DNA of 64,000 bases, taken from the NCBI GenBank assembly GCA_038501625.1, contig JAZAYU010000170.1, positions 372,001-436,000 of the forward strand, given 5' to 3'. Under the pieces are notes generated by a model. The model ran no database searches. It was not told the DNA's origin and worked only from the letters and a program-made list of their open reading frames with translations. Source of the DNA: Corbicula japonica (lineage: Eukaryota > Mollusca > Bivalvia > Venerida > Cyrenidae). Below are positions 22,937-33,622 of this stretch, piece by piece. Both the position numbers and the translations under genes were made by a program. Within the stretch, counting starts at the first letter, position 1. Every line of letters begins with the position of its first letter.

Positions 22937-25585
22937 ATGAAATGACCAAGTATTAAATAATGTACTTAATATACTGACAGAGTAGAGAATGCTTACAAAA
23001 TACTGAACAGATTGTGTTCTGACATTTTAAGTTCATTACCAAAAAAAATCTGAAACCGTGCTGAAGATTGAAAATGTTAGTTAATAAACCAGTCTTAAAC
23101 AACCAACTGCTGTTGTGTAGACCACCTCCCTAATAATTGTTTATCCTTGCCAGTTATCAACAATGCAATCAGTTACTAGATCTAGCTTCCACTTTATAGC
23201 ATTTATTTCAAAAAAGGTCTTTTTAATTTTGCAAATATGATAATATTAAAATCTCCGAAAAAACATGATAGAACAAATTGATGCAATTAAAGTTTAGCTG
23301 CGATGCTTGATTATATACAGTACTGTTAAACTTTTAAAAATACATTGCCAGGTCTTTTTCCAGGGTCACCATAGGTCAGAATATCTGACCCATTCCAAAT
23401 GCCAAAAATAAAGACCCAGTCTCTGACAAAATGACCCTTATGGTACATTAAAATGTATTGTTTTACATCCCCTTTACAGTAAATATTTGATTATTTTTAT
23501 GTTGAGAATGGAACTCCTAACTTCTCTATTGCTAAACGTTTATGTTAAAAATCATAACAGGTATCATTCAAATTAAATCAACAAGTTAGGGACTAAGCAA
23601 CCAACAATTTTAAGAATGTGATATGGTTCATTTTGTCAGAGACTGGCTACAATATGATTTTGATTATGATTTTTCCAAATTCAAATAAAATTCATTGAAA
23701 ATATATAATAATAAATATATAATCCGGCATTAAACTTTACTTACAAGTTTCAAGCATAAAGAGTTTGTTTACAGCAAGAAATACCTGAACTCTAGATTGT
23801 TACAATGACTATTTTGCTGCTAGTGCTACATATCAACAGTGAATAATACAGCCACTGTCATCCAGTTATAGCCAGAAGTCCTATTCGAACGCAGAGAATT
23901 GTCCACCCTAACATCTAGGCTCTATCGCACAGGTTACTGGTCTTTTCATAGCCGGACCAATTAGTAACTTTACAAATTTGGTCAATTCGTAACCATAACA
24001 GTTATTAAACATAAGTATTTGAAGAAGCAATTGTACTAAATAGCAATACTAGATCTAGTAATACGCATATAGACATTGCGTACATACTTAGAATAACAAA
24101 ATCAACCTGGGCCAGATTGTTTTTACCATGGGTCATATAGTGCGTTAGTCTTGAGCCAATTTATCACCTGGACTATTTGATCAATTATTGGTTGTAATGT
24201 CACGTAATTCCATACAGCTCAACACGTAAGTAATATTCATTTTGTATCTTAGATATTTAATAAAAGCTTTCCCCGTTATATGTAGCACCTATGGTTATAT
24301 TTAGCTTTCTCTACGTTGACATCTCTATATTACCTTTATTGCATAGTTTAAACATACCTTCAAAATAAAATATCCAAACTGATGGGGGCAGCCGTGTTCG
24401 ACATATCGTCCAATGAAATCGTTCGTTACAATCATTACCCATGATGCAATTATTGAACAAATATTTTTGTTTGCTTTTTATAGAATATAAACGTGTAATT
24501 TTTACAACAAAAATATTTTTAGCATATAAATAAATATGTTTTGATGTAAATACAAATATTGAACTTAAATATTTTTATACAATGCAAATGCGGAATTTTA
24601 CCACATGAATATTTATTTTTACAACATAAATACTTTTATACAATATAAATGCTGATTTTTACCATATATACATTATTTTTTACAACATAAATGAAAAATG
24701 TTTAAATATAAATATAAAACTATATCACATAAAAATATTTTTTGAAGTTTGCAACGTTCCACACGCCATAAAGTTCAGATTTTTTGGAAAACTGCATGAT
24801 TTTAAAGAAAATTTCAATTGGGAAGAGGCCTTTTATCAGAGACTGTTTTATAAGCAGGAAAATCACTGTGCGCTGATGTAACACAGTGATGTGCAGGCTG
24901 ATCTTGGTCTGCATTGGTTGCAAAGCCCAAGTCTGTCACCAACAGCAGGCAATAGGTTGATTTTTTATATTTCATTTACCAGCTTCACATTATCTGTGTC
25001 CTTTTATTTCATCAAATCTCATTACCATGTTGTACAGTTAATCCTTCACATCTTAAACTTAACATACCAGACTCTTCTTGATTGTATAATTTCACACCAG
25101 TATCTTACTTTCTTTGACCCCAATTCAGGTGTGACAATTCTCAATTAGTCATCCTGTACTAAAAACTAAGATTTTATTGCATCACACCTGGCAGGAACAA
25201 ACACTCTTTCAAAGATCATTCTAGTACAATCTAAATACACATATTTTCACAAGACTCAAAACAGATAAACTTTATAGGCCATACAATGAGACTGTTTTAT
25301 AATAAACAGATTTTACCACAGTTTTTTGGGACTTACTTGTGTCAGTAGCCAATATAACTCATTCTCTCAGCATTTTAAACCGAAAGTAATCACCCTCAGA
25401 ATGTTTACAAATCCTTAACCCAAAATAAGGAAAGAACTTACTCCATTAATGTGCCACAAATAACCTTTTAAACAGTGTTTTAAAAACATTTTATTAAAAG
25501 TATATCAATTCATTGACGGGATACAACTTAAAAAGGACACGCTATCTTCAACGTGCCTAATAAAATAGTTTTTTACATCATAGCT
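22937..25585. other. AT-rich spacer, one MITE-like inverted pair
   Basis: Positions 23416-23437 and 23625-23646 are inverted copies of CCAGTCTCTGACAAAATGA, bounding a MITE-like unit of about 230 bp. Positions 24480-24740 are AT-rich with repeated ACATAAATA/TATAAAT words. Positions 24890-24912 contain part of the piggyBac-MITE interior motif. No gene is recognised; the unlocated left terminus of the Polinton may lie in the last kilobase. Confidence 0.45.
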
Positions 25586-26489
25586 ATGGCTTCATCATCA
25601 CAGCAAGCAATTTTCAATGTCGAAGACCAGGCAATCGAATCACACCTAATGAGTCTGATGACCGAAAACGAGGTTATAGAATGGGCTACTTACAAAGGTT
25701 TATTGGATCATCCGTGAGTCAGGGACAGGCTGCAGCTGATCAGACGTGAGTACCTTGATGATGGTGAGAATAGTTTGTTGTGTTTTAATGTGACGCAACA
25801 AACCCACGTCATCATACAAGATCGTGTGGATGAATTGATCCAATCCTTTGCGACTTGGGCTGGGGGTAACGGGATGATTAATCATCGTTTCACAAAAACA
25901 TGGAAAAGGTGACGGAATACGCTAACGAAAATTGGGGACATTTTATCAATATTTTCTATGGAAGCATTATGGAGATCTCAGTCTAGCCGTGTGACATTAA
26001 GTGACGCTGAGGTATCTGATAAATGCAACGCCTTGCTAAATGACTCGCCTTTCCCGCACAGTCTCGATGCTTCGTGTCGGGATCCCAATAATTCGGCACT
26101 GTCCCAAACAAGACGCGTGGTTTTAAGTCCCACTGAAATTTCGGACATGTGCAACGCGTTAGTGAACGATACACCTTTCCCGGATAGTCTAGTCCAGTGC
26201 ATCAGATCAAACCAGTCCGTGTCCGGGTCCGAGTCTGCAACACTTACAATCAGACACCTGGTCACAAAGCGAAATATTAGCAATTTGCAATTCATTGTAC
26301 AACGAATCCAATTTTGAACCGATTAACAACAATATCGCATTCGAACCGAGGAATGGAAAGATTTGCAAAAATAGGTTTACAAAAGTTGTAACGAAAATTG
26401 GAGCAGTAAAGAAGTGTGTATCGCTTCCGTTTAGGGGTGATACATTAACCCATCTTACGGAAAAGAAGTATTCCATTGAGCCTAAGTAA
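25586..26489 (+). pseudogene. Unrecognised plus-strand gene at the Polinton edge, broken
   Basis: Read from ATG at 25586, the frame runs to a TGA just after LLDHP (about 25711-25713) and continues open in the same frame to about 25912. Frame changes follow, near 25950 and near 26295. Segment 25958-26317 contains a duplicated motif: VTLSDAEVSDKCNALLNDSP and VVLSPTEISDMCNALVNDTP, each followed by FP-x-SL. Segment 26295-26489 continues in another frame. It runs opposite to every Polinton gene and ends about 145 bp from the protease stop. I do not recognise the family. It could be an accessory Polinton gene or a flanking host pseudogene. Confidence 0.4.
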
Positions 26490-26633
26490 GTTTAAACAGC
26501 TCACAGATCTCGCCCCGGCAATGATCATATGATGTTGCATTCCACTCAAAGGTTTGATACTTATTATTTAACATTGTTTACATATACTGTCATAACACCT
26601 TTTATAATATCAAAAAGTTCTTCAATTTGATAT

Positions 26634-26930
26634 CTAATCACATCTCATCCGAATAGTTTTTGCCCGTTTATTCAACCATTGTTGAAAGAAAACACTATTA
26701 TCTCTCGGAAGTCGACCGTAACTGTCAAAAAACTGTACACAACCTTCTCCATCATCGTAAAACGAGCACCAATGTTCTCCACGAAATGAATGTTCTTTGG
26801 TGTTTGCGATGAAACCATAGGCTTGATGACGTCTTTGTGTTGGAAGTTCATCCGCCGCATATACCCCTATAACGTGTTTCCTTAATATGGGATCGCAATC
26901 GATCATACATTTCAGCTGAGTCGAGTTCAT
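26634..26930 (-). pseudogene. Polinton adenain-like cysteine protease, truncated
   Basis: 98 residues. The N-terminal part matches Polinton PRO: QLKCMIDCDPILRKHVIGVY, then GEHWCSFY carrying the active-site His, then VQFFDSYG with the conserved acidic residue. In adenain-like (C5/Ulp1-fold) proteases the Gln and catalytic Cys follow in the C-terminal half. Here the frame stops after RMRCD and no C-terminal half is seen downstream, so the enzyme is expected to be inactive. The start codon lies one base after the stop of the major capsid gene (TAA then CATG), typical Polinton compactness. Confidence 0.7.
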
Positions 26931-26931
26931 G

Positions 26932-28373
26932 TTACAGCATGATAATGTCTCTTTCTTTATTGATTTCGAAGTAGCCCGGACCTTCGCTGTACACCATACA
27001 ACTCATCGGTTCTGAAATAAAAAATGACAATCCATGAAAATAAACTTTTTTTTTTAATTGTGCGAAACTGGTTTTATAAACATGTTTTGAAATATAATAG
27101 GTGTATACAAAACAAACTGAATTCTCAATTACTTACCCGTTAAACTCGTCTTGAATTGAACATCCAATTTGACGTTTCCATTCTTGACCAGAGACATAAA
27201 TTCCCCGTGCTGGGAAAAGTCGGGTTCCAACTGGAAAGCAAACAGGGTCGAGCCGCTTATAAAGTGACTTTTATCTAACGCATTTCCTTCATTTCGTCTC
27301 CATTTCCCGGCGCTGAGCAATAGATTGGTGTACGCTCTCATGACTTGTCCCGTGAATTTGGATGTAAAGTCCAATTTCAGAGGATTACCTCCCACTGGGA
27401 CCCCATCTGCATACACAGCGATGTGTTTGATGCCACAATTTTCGAAATTAAACGGATTTGTAGTATAGTCTCCGTTCAATGCCTTGCTTTTGACGAAACC
27501 GATGATTATTTTTTCTGGCTTCCTTCCTTGAAACATGTTTTCCCAATTGAAGGACGAACTACCCGTTGCTATGCTCTGCATCCGACACTCGACCTTGGTG
27601 TAAGGATAGAGGGCATTTTTCTTCTCCAAGATCTTTGAATGTCCGTAGATGACGGCGGGGTTCACTCGGATCTTTTTGGCCAAGAAGTAAATGTCTTGAA
27701 TGTCGATTTTAAACTCGGTAGCATTGTTCTCAGCCAGTATGGAGAAGTTTGCGGGAGTTCTGTACAGCTTGATTTTGACATCCACTTGATTCAAGAGGAA
27801 TCTGTCCATGGAGAAGAGATCGTGAAACAGCGGACCCTGTAGGTCTAAGGTGTTGGAAGATGCGATCCATATTGCTCTGAGAAAAAGTCCATTATTCGAT
27901 CCACTCGGATCAGAAACATCCGGCGAATCTGCATCATCTATTTGCCATCCCTGAGTCTGTATTTGAGTGGAAAGTGCATCCTGTCCGTAGTTGAGCAGGG
28001 TCTGAATATAAGCCCTATAAGGATTGTAGTTAAAGGTGATTCTGGCTTTGTTCTGCAGCGTGACTTCCGAAGAGCTGAACAGGGTTTGCAGAAATAAATT
28101 CGCCGGCCCAACTTTCTATCCCGAAAGTGCGGTTCCATCGGGTTTCACAACTTTGAGTTTTACGTAAATTTGCGAATTTTTCAGATCTATATAATCCATG
28201 GAGTTTTGTCCGCTGATTCTAAACTCGAACGGACCCTCGGAAGATACTTGAGATAAAGGACGGATCTCTTCGAAGTAGACGTCCGAGACACTGGTCTGAG
28301 TCGGAGATAAATCGAACAAGGCCAGTTCGGACACAATCCCCTCTTTAAACTCTTCCTCGTTAAACACTGACAT
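26932..28373 (-). pseudogene. Polinton major capsid protein, one nonsense codon and one intron
   Basis: The frame starts at 28373 (MSVFNEEEF) and shows the Polinton capsid signature: LFDLSPTQTSV, then the PLSQVSSEGPFEF region and YIDLKNSQIYVKLKV. The protein is predicted to form double jelly-roll capsid subunits. A TAG lies at 28118-28116, but the same frame stays open beyond it to 27137. There a GTAAGT donor begins an intron (27012-27136, acceptor TTTATTTCAG). The last exon (27011-26932) continues in matching phase and supplies the conserved capsid tail (MVYSEGPGYFEI...RDI). The unspliced frame would stop three codons into the intron. One nonsense codon in more than 400 codons suggests recent decay or a sequencing error. 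Confidence 0.75.
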
Positions 28374-28477
28374 GTTGTTTCTTTTTTTCGAATATGTCGT
28401 TAAACTTTGGCTGGCCTCGTTTTGAGTTAACCGGTGGCTTTGTTTTTTTCTTTGTTGATTCGCCTGTTTTAGCCTTT

Positions 28478-28816
28478 TTAGTAGTCCTGCTCGAGTTCTG
28501 CAGTTTCCTTGCCTCGCGTTTTTTTTCTCCCAACACCGTTAATCAAGTTGTTGCTTCTCGTTCTGCCTCTAGTCGAAGACTGAAGAGCTTTAACTACGAC
28601 ATCGGGATTTATACCTTCTCTTTCCAGCTCGGATTTGGCTTGTGCCGCCGTTTGTTCTGCAGGCAAGACCGCTTTCAATGGTCCGGGTTTTATATGATTC
28701 ACCGTAATGACATGCGGACGTCACCCTCTACCTGTCTGTGACAACTGCGCTTGACCATTACTGACGCGCTCGAAAAAATCTAACCAGTTTTGCGGATTGG
28801 GAACGTAGAGTTTCAT
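28478..28816 (-). pseudogene. Conserved small Polinton protein, one frame change
   Basis: ATG at 28816-28814, six bases after the minor-capsid stop, reads MKLYVPNPQNWLDFF, the usual start of a small conserved Polinton protein. The frame stops after about 32 codons. Another frame continues with VNHIKPGPLKAV and a lysine/arginine-rich tail with TAAQAKSELEREG. So a one-base indel near 28720 is likely. Function is not established; it is probably a minor virion component. Confidence 0.55.
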
Positions 28817-28821
28817 GATGA

Positions 28822-29250
28822 TTAATAGAAAGGATACTGTTTCAAATGAAGCGTTAGGTACACCGGTTTCATCAACTCTGACGCATCCTCGTTATGTTCT
28901 CTCTTTATATAAATTTTGATGTCGCGCAATTCTTGTTTCATGACTGGGACGTAAAAAGGTGTGTCGATCATGTAATCCCATCTTCCTTCACTGCTCTTTA
29001 CCAGTCGCCTCAGAAGGGGACGTTCCTCTCCGTATAGGATACTCTCTTTGCACAAGTCCGAATAGACATACAGAGCGTGATCCGCTTTGGTGATTTTACT
29101 TTCCGTGGCATGAAAATGTACTAACGCCACTTTCCATTTCCCGTACAGAAACAAAGGGGACTTTAAGTGAACTTTGAATTTATAGGGCTTGTTATCGAGA
29201 AAGTATTCGTCGCTCTCGTCGCTTTTCACGTAAATGTATTTGTCACTCAT
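28822..29250 (-). CDS. Polinton minor capsid (penton-like) protein
   Basis: 142 residues, intact. It opens MSDKYIYVKSDESDEYF, then FKVHLKSPLFLYGKWKVALV, and ends LTLHLKQYPFY. This is the length and layout of the Polinton minor capsid protein (a single jelly roll thought to cap vertices). It sits between two other structural genes on the same strand. Family recognition is from the 'NP-F-V-L-x-P-x-L-x-G-x-W-x-V-A-L' pattern. Confidence 0.65.
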   Translation of the reverse strand: MSDKYIYVKSDESDEYFLDNKPYKFKVHLKSPLFLYGKWKVALVHFHATESKITKADHALYVYSDLCKESILYGEERPLLRRLVKSSEGRWDYMIDTPFYVPVMKQELRDIKIYIKREHNEDASELMKPVYLTLHLKQYPFY

Positions 29251-29553
29251 CGTTGTTGAGAAATTTTATCACCGGTTTTAAAACTAAGGAAAGTAGATGT
29301 TGATGTTTCTTCAAAAGTCGCCTCTGTTGTTCTCGATTGAGTTCTTTGGAAACTAAACGTCGAATGACGCTTTTATACTGAAACAGCTGTTTTTAGTCTT
29401 GTTCGGTAACGGACAAATTCCTTTTGAAACTTTATACACCGCCTCTAGCACGGCTTTCAGTTGTTGATCGGATAAAGTCTTAAGTATCGCGGCAAGCTGT
29501 TTATCATCAGCCCGAACAAGAAATTCGAACAATGGTAAATGTTTCTTAACCAT
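29243..29553 (-). pseudogene. Small conserved Polinton protein (KKHLPLFEFL type), frameshifted
   Basis: It starts MVKKHLPLFEFLVRADDKQL, followed by LSDQQLKAVLEAVYKV and a basic tail. This is a small helical protein found beside capsid genes in many metazoan Polintons. The first frame ends at 29353. Another frame continues with RRLVSKELNREQQRRLLKKH and closes at 29243, overlapping the minor capsid start. Its role is unknown; the basic character would suit nucleic-acid packing (inference). Confidence 0.55.
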
Positions 29554-29574
29554 CTTGCTCAGAGTCGCAGGAAC

Positions 29575-30682
29575 CTATGGCGAAACTTTAGACGAGCTAA
29601 AACTTTTAAATTCTTCTTCTCTGACCCACGTGTCGTATTTTGAAGGCCAACCTTTCCAACGCACCAGATACTGCTTTTCACCGCCTCGCTTTCTAGAAGC
29701 GATCGTTTTTTCAACTAAATACGTGTCTTGTTTAAAAGCGCGTTTGAGTTGGTTTTGATAGAAAGTACCCGTAATTTCCTCTCCCGCGTAATCTTTTAAC
29801 CGATATTGCGGAATGTATTCGGTCATAAACCTCTGATTAATCACAAACAATTCCCTGGACCAGCGTTCGTCGTACTCTCTTTGAAACGGTCTTCGCATAT
29901 ACGAGATTCGAACCAAATCACCGACTTTAAATTTAAATTGACTGGTCCGAGGCACAGTCGAGATCGTGGTCGGTGCTTTCGCTAGGACTTCGTACTGGAG
30001 TTGCTACAAACTTGCCGAGTCATCGGGCTTTACGCTTTGCGGAGTTCGTTTGATAGAACGGTGGTAAGTGTTATTATAACTTTTTGTGACATCGGCGAGA
30101 ATGTCGACCCATCTGTGGGTTTGATGGCGCGTCATGTATCGCATGAGCCTTCCTTTGATCGTTTTGATACTTTTTTCAGCGTAAGATGCCTTAACTAAAT
30201 TACGAGTGACGAAATATTGCACTCCTTCTTTCTTTAATAACCCTTTCACGTCCCTGTTGGAGTATTCAGTGCCGGGATCGCTTCTGAGTTTCGTCGGTTT
30301 TCTCCCTTCAGTGAATATCTCTTGCAACGCTTTCACTATTTCTTTTCCGGTTCTCCCGCGCAACGCCACTGTCCACACGTACTTGGATAGGATGTCCACG
30401 GCTAAGAGAAAGTAGGCGTAGCCGTCATTATGTTTCTTGTAAAATTCCATGTTGGCCGTGCGCAACTACTCTTCTGCGTTTGAATTTCGCTCTTTCTTCC
30501 CGATGTACTGCGTAATCTTTCTGCTTTAAAAGCCAGTCACTGATTTGCTTTCTACTCAGCACGAATTTACCTTCTTTCCGCACAGCGCGGAATAACTTAT
30601 CTACGCCCCCGAAAGAACCGCCGTGCTTTGGATCGTAGTAAATGCTTTTCAAATAGTCTTCATATTTTAGAGTCTGAGCCAT
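29575..30682 (-). pseudogene. Polinton integrase (RVE) with C-terminal chromodomain, inactive
   Basis: N-terminal part 30682-30428 (YLKSIYYDPKHGGSF...GKFVLSRKQISDWL) is the zinc-binding-like leader of Polinton integrases. The catalytic part runs from about 30465 to 30004: LRSDPGTEYSN carries the second Asp, and ASYAEKSIKTIK carries the catalytic Glu. A TAG at 30006-30004 interrupts a frame that continues to 29575. That stretch has an SH3-like segment (KFKVGDLVRISYMRRPF) and a chromodomain (KQYLVRWKGWPSKYDTWV). Between the first two frames the usual WQ-x-DL segment with the first catalytic Asp is missing and the frame shifts, so strand transfer should be lost. Confidence 0.75.
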
Positions 30683-31170
30683 TTCGTTTTCCGCTTAACC
30701 TCTTTCCTTTCCACCGGAATTCCTGGTGGCGGGGGAATGATTCCCTGGCCCGTCTGTACTCGTCGAGAGCTCGTTAATAAACTGAGAGGAACGTTCGTGT
30801 CTTTCAATATATCGGTAAATTTTTCCAGACCAGTCGGACGAAGGTCTTTGTAGTCTTTTAATTGTACCTTCACCAGATCCATGATGTTGGAGCCTGGGAT
30901 TTTGACTCCATCTATTTTCACTTCCCCCATGTCGTTCCAAGTCACGCGAGTCGATATGTGCGTTAACAAAGCCCTAGCCCTACTTCTCAAATTTTTAGGA
31001 AATGAGGATAATAATTTATCCTCTAAATCCTGTCTTCCTATTGGTTCGGGAGAAACTTCCTCAATGTCCGGATTAGGTGTTGTAGTTTCTTCCGAAGGAA
31101 CGCTGGAGGCCTCACGTTGTTGGAGAAGCCGTTGATACCTCTCGTATGGCAGTAGGATCATTTTCTGCAT
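30667..31170 (-). CDS. Conserved Polinton protein, 167 aa
   Basis: The reading frame is intact. It starts MQKMILLPYERYQRLLQQRE and ends with proline-rich IIPPPPGIPVERK and a basic C-terminus. Proteins with this 'M-x-L-x-P-x-x-x-Y-x-R-L' start and a PPPPG tail occur between ATPase and integrase genes in metazoan Polintons. Their function is not established. It overlaps the integrase start by 16 bases. Confidence 0.55.
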   Translation of the reverse strand: MQKMILLPYERYQRLLQQREASSVPSEETTTPNPDIEEVSPEPIGRQDLEDKLLSSFPKNLRSRARALLTHISTRVTWNDMGEVKIDGVKIPGSNIMDLVKVQLKDYKDLRPTGLEKFTDILKDTNVPLSLLTSSRRVQTGQGIIPPPPGIPVERKEVKRKTKWLRL

Positions 31171-31227
31171 GTTGACGCTTTCAGTGTACCGACAGTTATG
31201 AGGTATATTATTCTCAAGGTTGCTATT

Positions 31228-31869
31228 TTATTTAGGACGATAGATGACGGTGTCTTCGTCAGGAAATATTTTGCTTCTGACTCGATACTCTTCGCGTCCC
31301 GACGGAGAGAAATCCAGAACGAGGTAACCGTAAGGGTTAGACGTTGCGTCTTTATAGGCCTCCATAAGGAATGCCCCTTTTCCTAGAAAAGCTTGACGTC
31401 CTAAACACTGAAGTTGAGACACGTCTCTGGGATTCTTCATGAGTACGAGGACATGCGTATTAAGGTTGATCGTGCGGCTATGTTTGCCTTTGCAGTACAT
31501 ATTCTGATTCAAATAAAGAACGCTCAAGTGTCGATGATGCATGCCTTTGACGAATAAGTTCTCCATTTCCGGCGATGACGTCACGCTCTCCATCAAATCG
31601 TCTAGAATGACCAAATTGCAAACTCGATCATCCGAAAGAACTTGTAAATTGTCTTCCGAAGGTAAGCCCTGATGAAAGGTGACAAAAGGCAATTCTTTTT
31701 CCATCACTTCCAATAATGGTTGATAAATGCCGTAACAATACAATACTTTTTGAGGCGGACCGTCAAACATTTCGTCTTTATGTCTCAACAACCTATAAAG
31801 CCACGTAGTTTTACCGCTACACGTGGCGCCAGACACAGAAATTGAAGTACATTCCGGGAAGGGATACAT
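31228..31869 (-). CDS. Polinton FtsK/HerA-type packaging ATPase
   Basis: 213 residues, intact. Walker A is SGATCSGKTTW (residues about 13-23) and Walker B is VILDDLME (about 98-105). A later LVLMKNPRD segment fits the sensor region. The family (A32-like) translocates DNA into the capsid using ATP. The length suits Polinton ATPases. It lies immediately downstream of polB on the same strand. It is among the best-preserved genes of the element. Confidence 0.8.
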   Translation of the reverse strand: MYPFPECTSISVSGATCSGKTTWLYRLLRHKDEMFDGPPQKVLYCYGIYQPLLEVMEKELPFVTFHQGLPSEDNLQVLSDDRVCNLVILDDLMESVTSSPEMENLFVKGMHHRHLSVLYLNQNMYCKGKHSRTINLNTHVLVLMKNPRDVSQLQCLGRQAFLGKGAFLMEAYKDATSNPYGYLVLDFSPSGREEYRVRSKIFPDEDTVIYRPK

Positions 31870-31989
31870 CTTGAGAATGTTGAAAGACCCTTAAAAACTT
31901 TTCTATTATACTCATTATATAGGTCACGTGTCATCAAACGGGATAAGACTTAGATGTTTCTTAATGAGTGTTTTCAACCAAATGTTTCT

Positions 31990-32360
31990 AAATAAAGACG
32001 CTACACGAGACCAACGACTAATACATTTTATTAAGACATGTAAACATATAGGAAAAATAGTGATAAATGATAAAACAGTATACATTTCACACTTATTGTT
32101 TTATCAGAGACTAATACATTGTATTAAGAAATTATATACATACAAACGTGTTGGGAAATAAGTGTGATAATTTGTAATAATTGACATGAACACGTGTAGG
32201 AAAAATAGTGATAAATGATAAAACAGTATACATTTCACAGTAATTGTTTGTCCGAGACTAATACATTGTATTAAGAAATTATTTACATACAATCGTACAG
32301 CACAAGAGTGATAATTTATAAAACAATATACATTTCACTCTAATTGTTATGACTACTAGA
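31990..32360. repeat. AT-rich tandem repeat between ATPase and polB
   Basis: Two to three units of about 100 bp share GATAAAACAGTATACATTTC and GACTAATACATTGTATTAAG. They lie in the only sizeable intergenic gap of the Polinton. Function unknown; it could hold divergent or terminator signals. Confidence 0.55.
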
Positions 32361-33069
32361 TTTTTTATTATTTACATACAGAAAAAAAGCGTTATGTTTT
32401 GTTAAAACATTGAATGTTTTTATTCCAATAGGTCCATCAACTGATCCTCCGTCAGTTCGTCCAGTAAGTCCGCGCAAAGTTCGATGTTCAAAGGTACGGT
32501 ATGAATCCCGTCCTCTAGAACTCTTCTCTTACAATAAAAGTAACAGAAACCACAGCGACTCTGATGATAACTGTATATGCCATTATTTCGTACCCGGAAC
32601 CCCTTGTTTTCTCAGGAACCGGTATGCCCGTAGTTAATACACGTTTAAAAATATCGAGGGGATCTTTAACGAGTCGCTTCGACACTCCTTTGGAACTGAA
32701 TTTATATTCAGAGGGGGTTGTTCACGATGTAGGTCTTGGAACAGAGACCTATCATCTCATCGCCCTCGTATTCGGTTTTGAAGAGTCCGGGCACTCTCTT
32801 GTCGAACTGGGCGTGCTTCTGGCAGCATTCTCTAGGGAACCAGCGGTCTGCAACGGGATTGTACTTGTCATCGCACAACCCCGTGAGTCCACGCTGGTAG
32901 TCCGCTATTTTTTCGGGTTTCACGATCTCCCGGAGACTCGACGCCGATAAGGCCATGTAGGCGGAGTCCTGAAACGAAAAACATAAGCAAATTCAACTAA
33001 TGAAGCGGTCAGATAAAACAAAAATCACAAAAAAAAACAAAACGACAATTCAACAAAACAATGTTTAAA

Positions 33070-33622
33070 AAAGCAACATATGCATATCAGGAATAGCCAC
33101 ACTCAAAAAACACAGCCTCCCCACGCAGCGAAAAAGAAGAGAGGAAGATAGAGAGATCGCATGTTTTATATATGTATGTCAATTCAAATAGGACGCCACA
33201 AACAATTAATAAACAAGAGAACCTTTGGGGATACCGCCTTGGAACGGTCAGTGGCAAAACAAATTGCCACTGGGGGTTTAAACCAGGTTCTAGGGTGCAC
33301 CAACCTCACACTTGCCCCAACAGGTTCTCGTATCACAAAACAAGTACAAATTGTCTTGGTGAAATAACTCCAACCCACCCATCAGCTCAACAATGTTGCA
33401 TGCAAAAGCATACAAACATATAAACATAAGAATTTAATAGCATTGCAAAGCCAAAGGGCGGGTACTCTATGATCTTTCCGAGACCAGAGCACCTGGAGTA
33501 AAATCAGCAAGAACACGATGACAGGGATAAAAGAAACAAATCGAGCTTTTAGGTTCTTTTAAGAAAAGATTTCCCCATAAACTTTCATAAACTCTTACAC
33601 CCCTGCCACCGTCGTGTAAAGA
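33070..33622 (-). mobile_element. 5'-truncated Naiad 3' end inside a polB intron
   Basis: It matches the 3' part of the 59-62 kb retroelement: TGCCACCGTCGTG, GGCGGGTACTC, CACTTGCCCCAACAGG, ACCGCCTTGGAACGGTCAG. It fills most of the 671-bp intron that splits polymerase motif C. The plus-strand frames here (33161-33423) are not genes. Confidence 0.75.

Noticed and set aside
33161..33423. Plus-strand frames starting MFYICMSIQ and MYVNSNRTPQ
   Set aside because: They lie in the non-coding 3' region of a truncated Naiad copy; the same frames appear reversed at 61833-62136.
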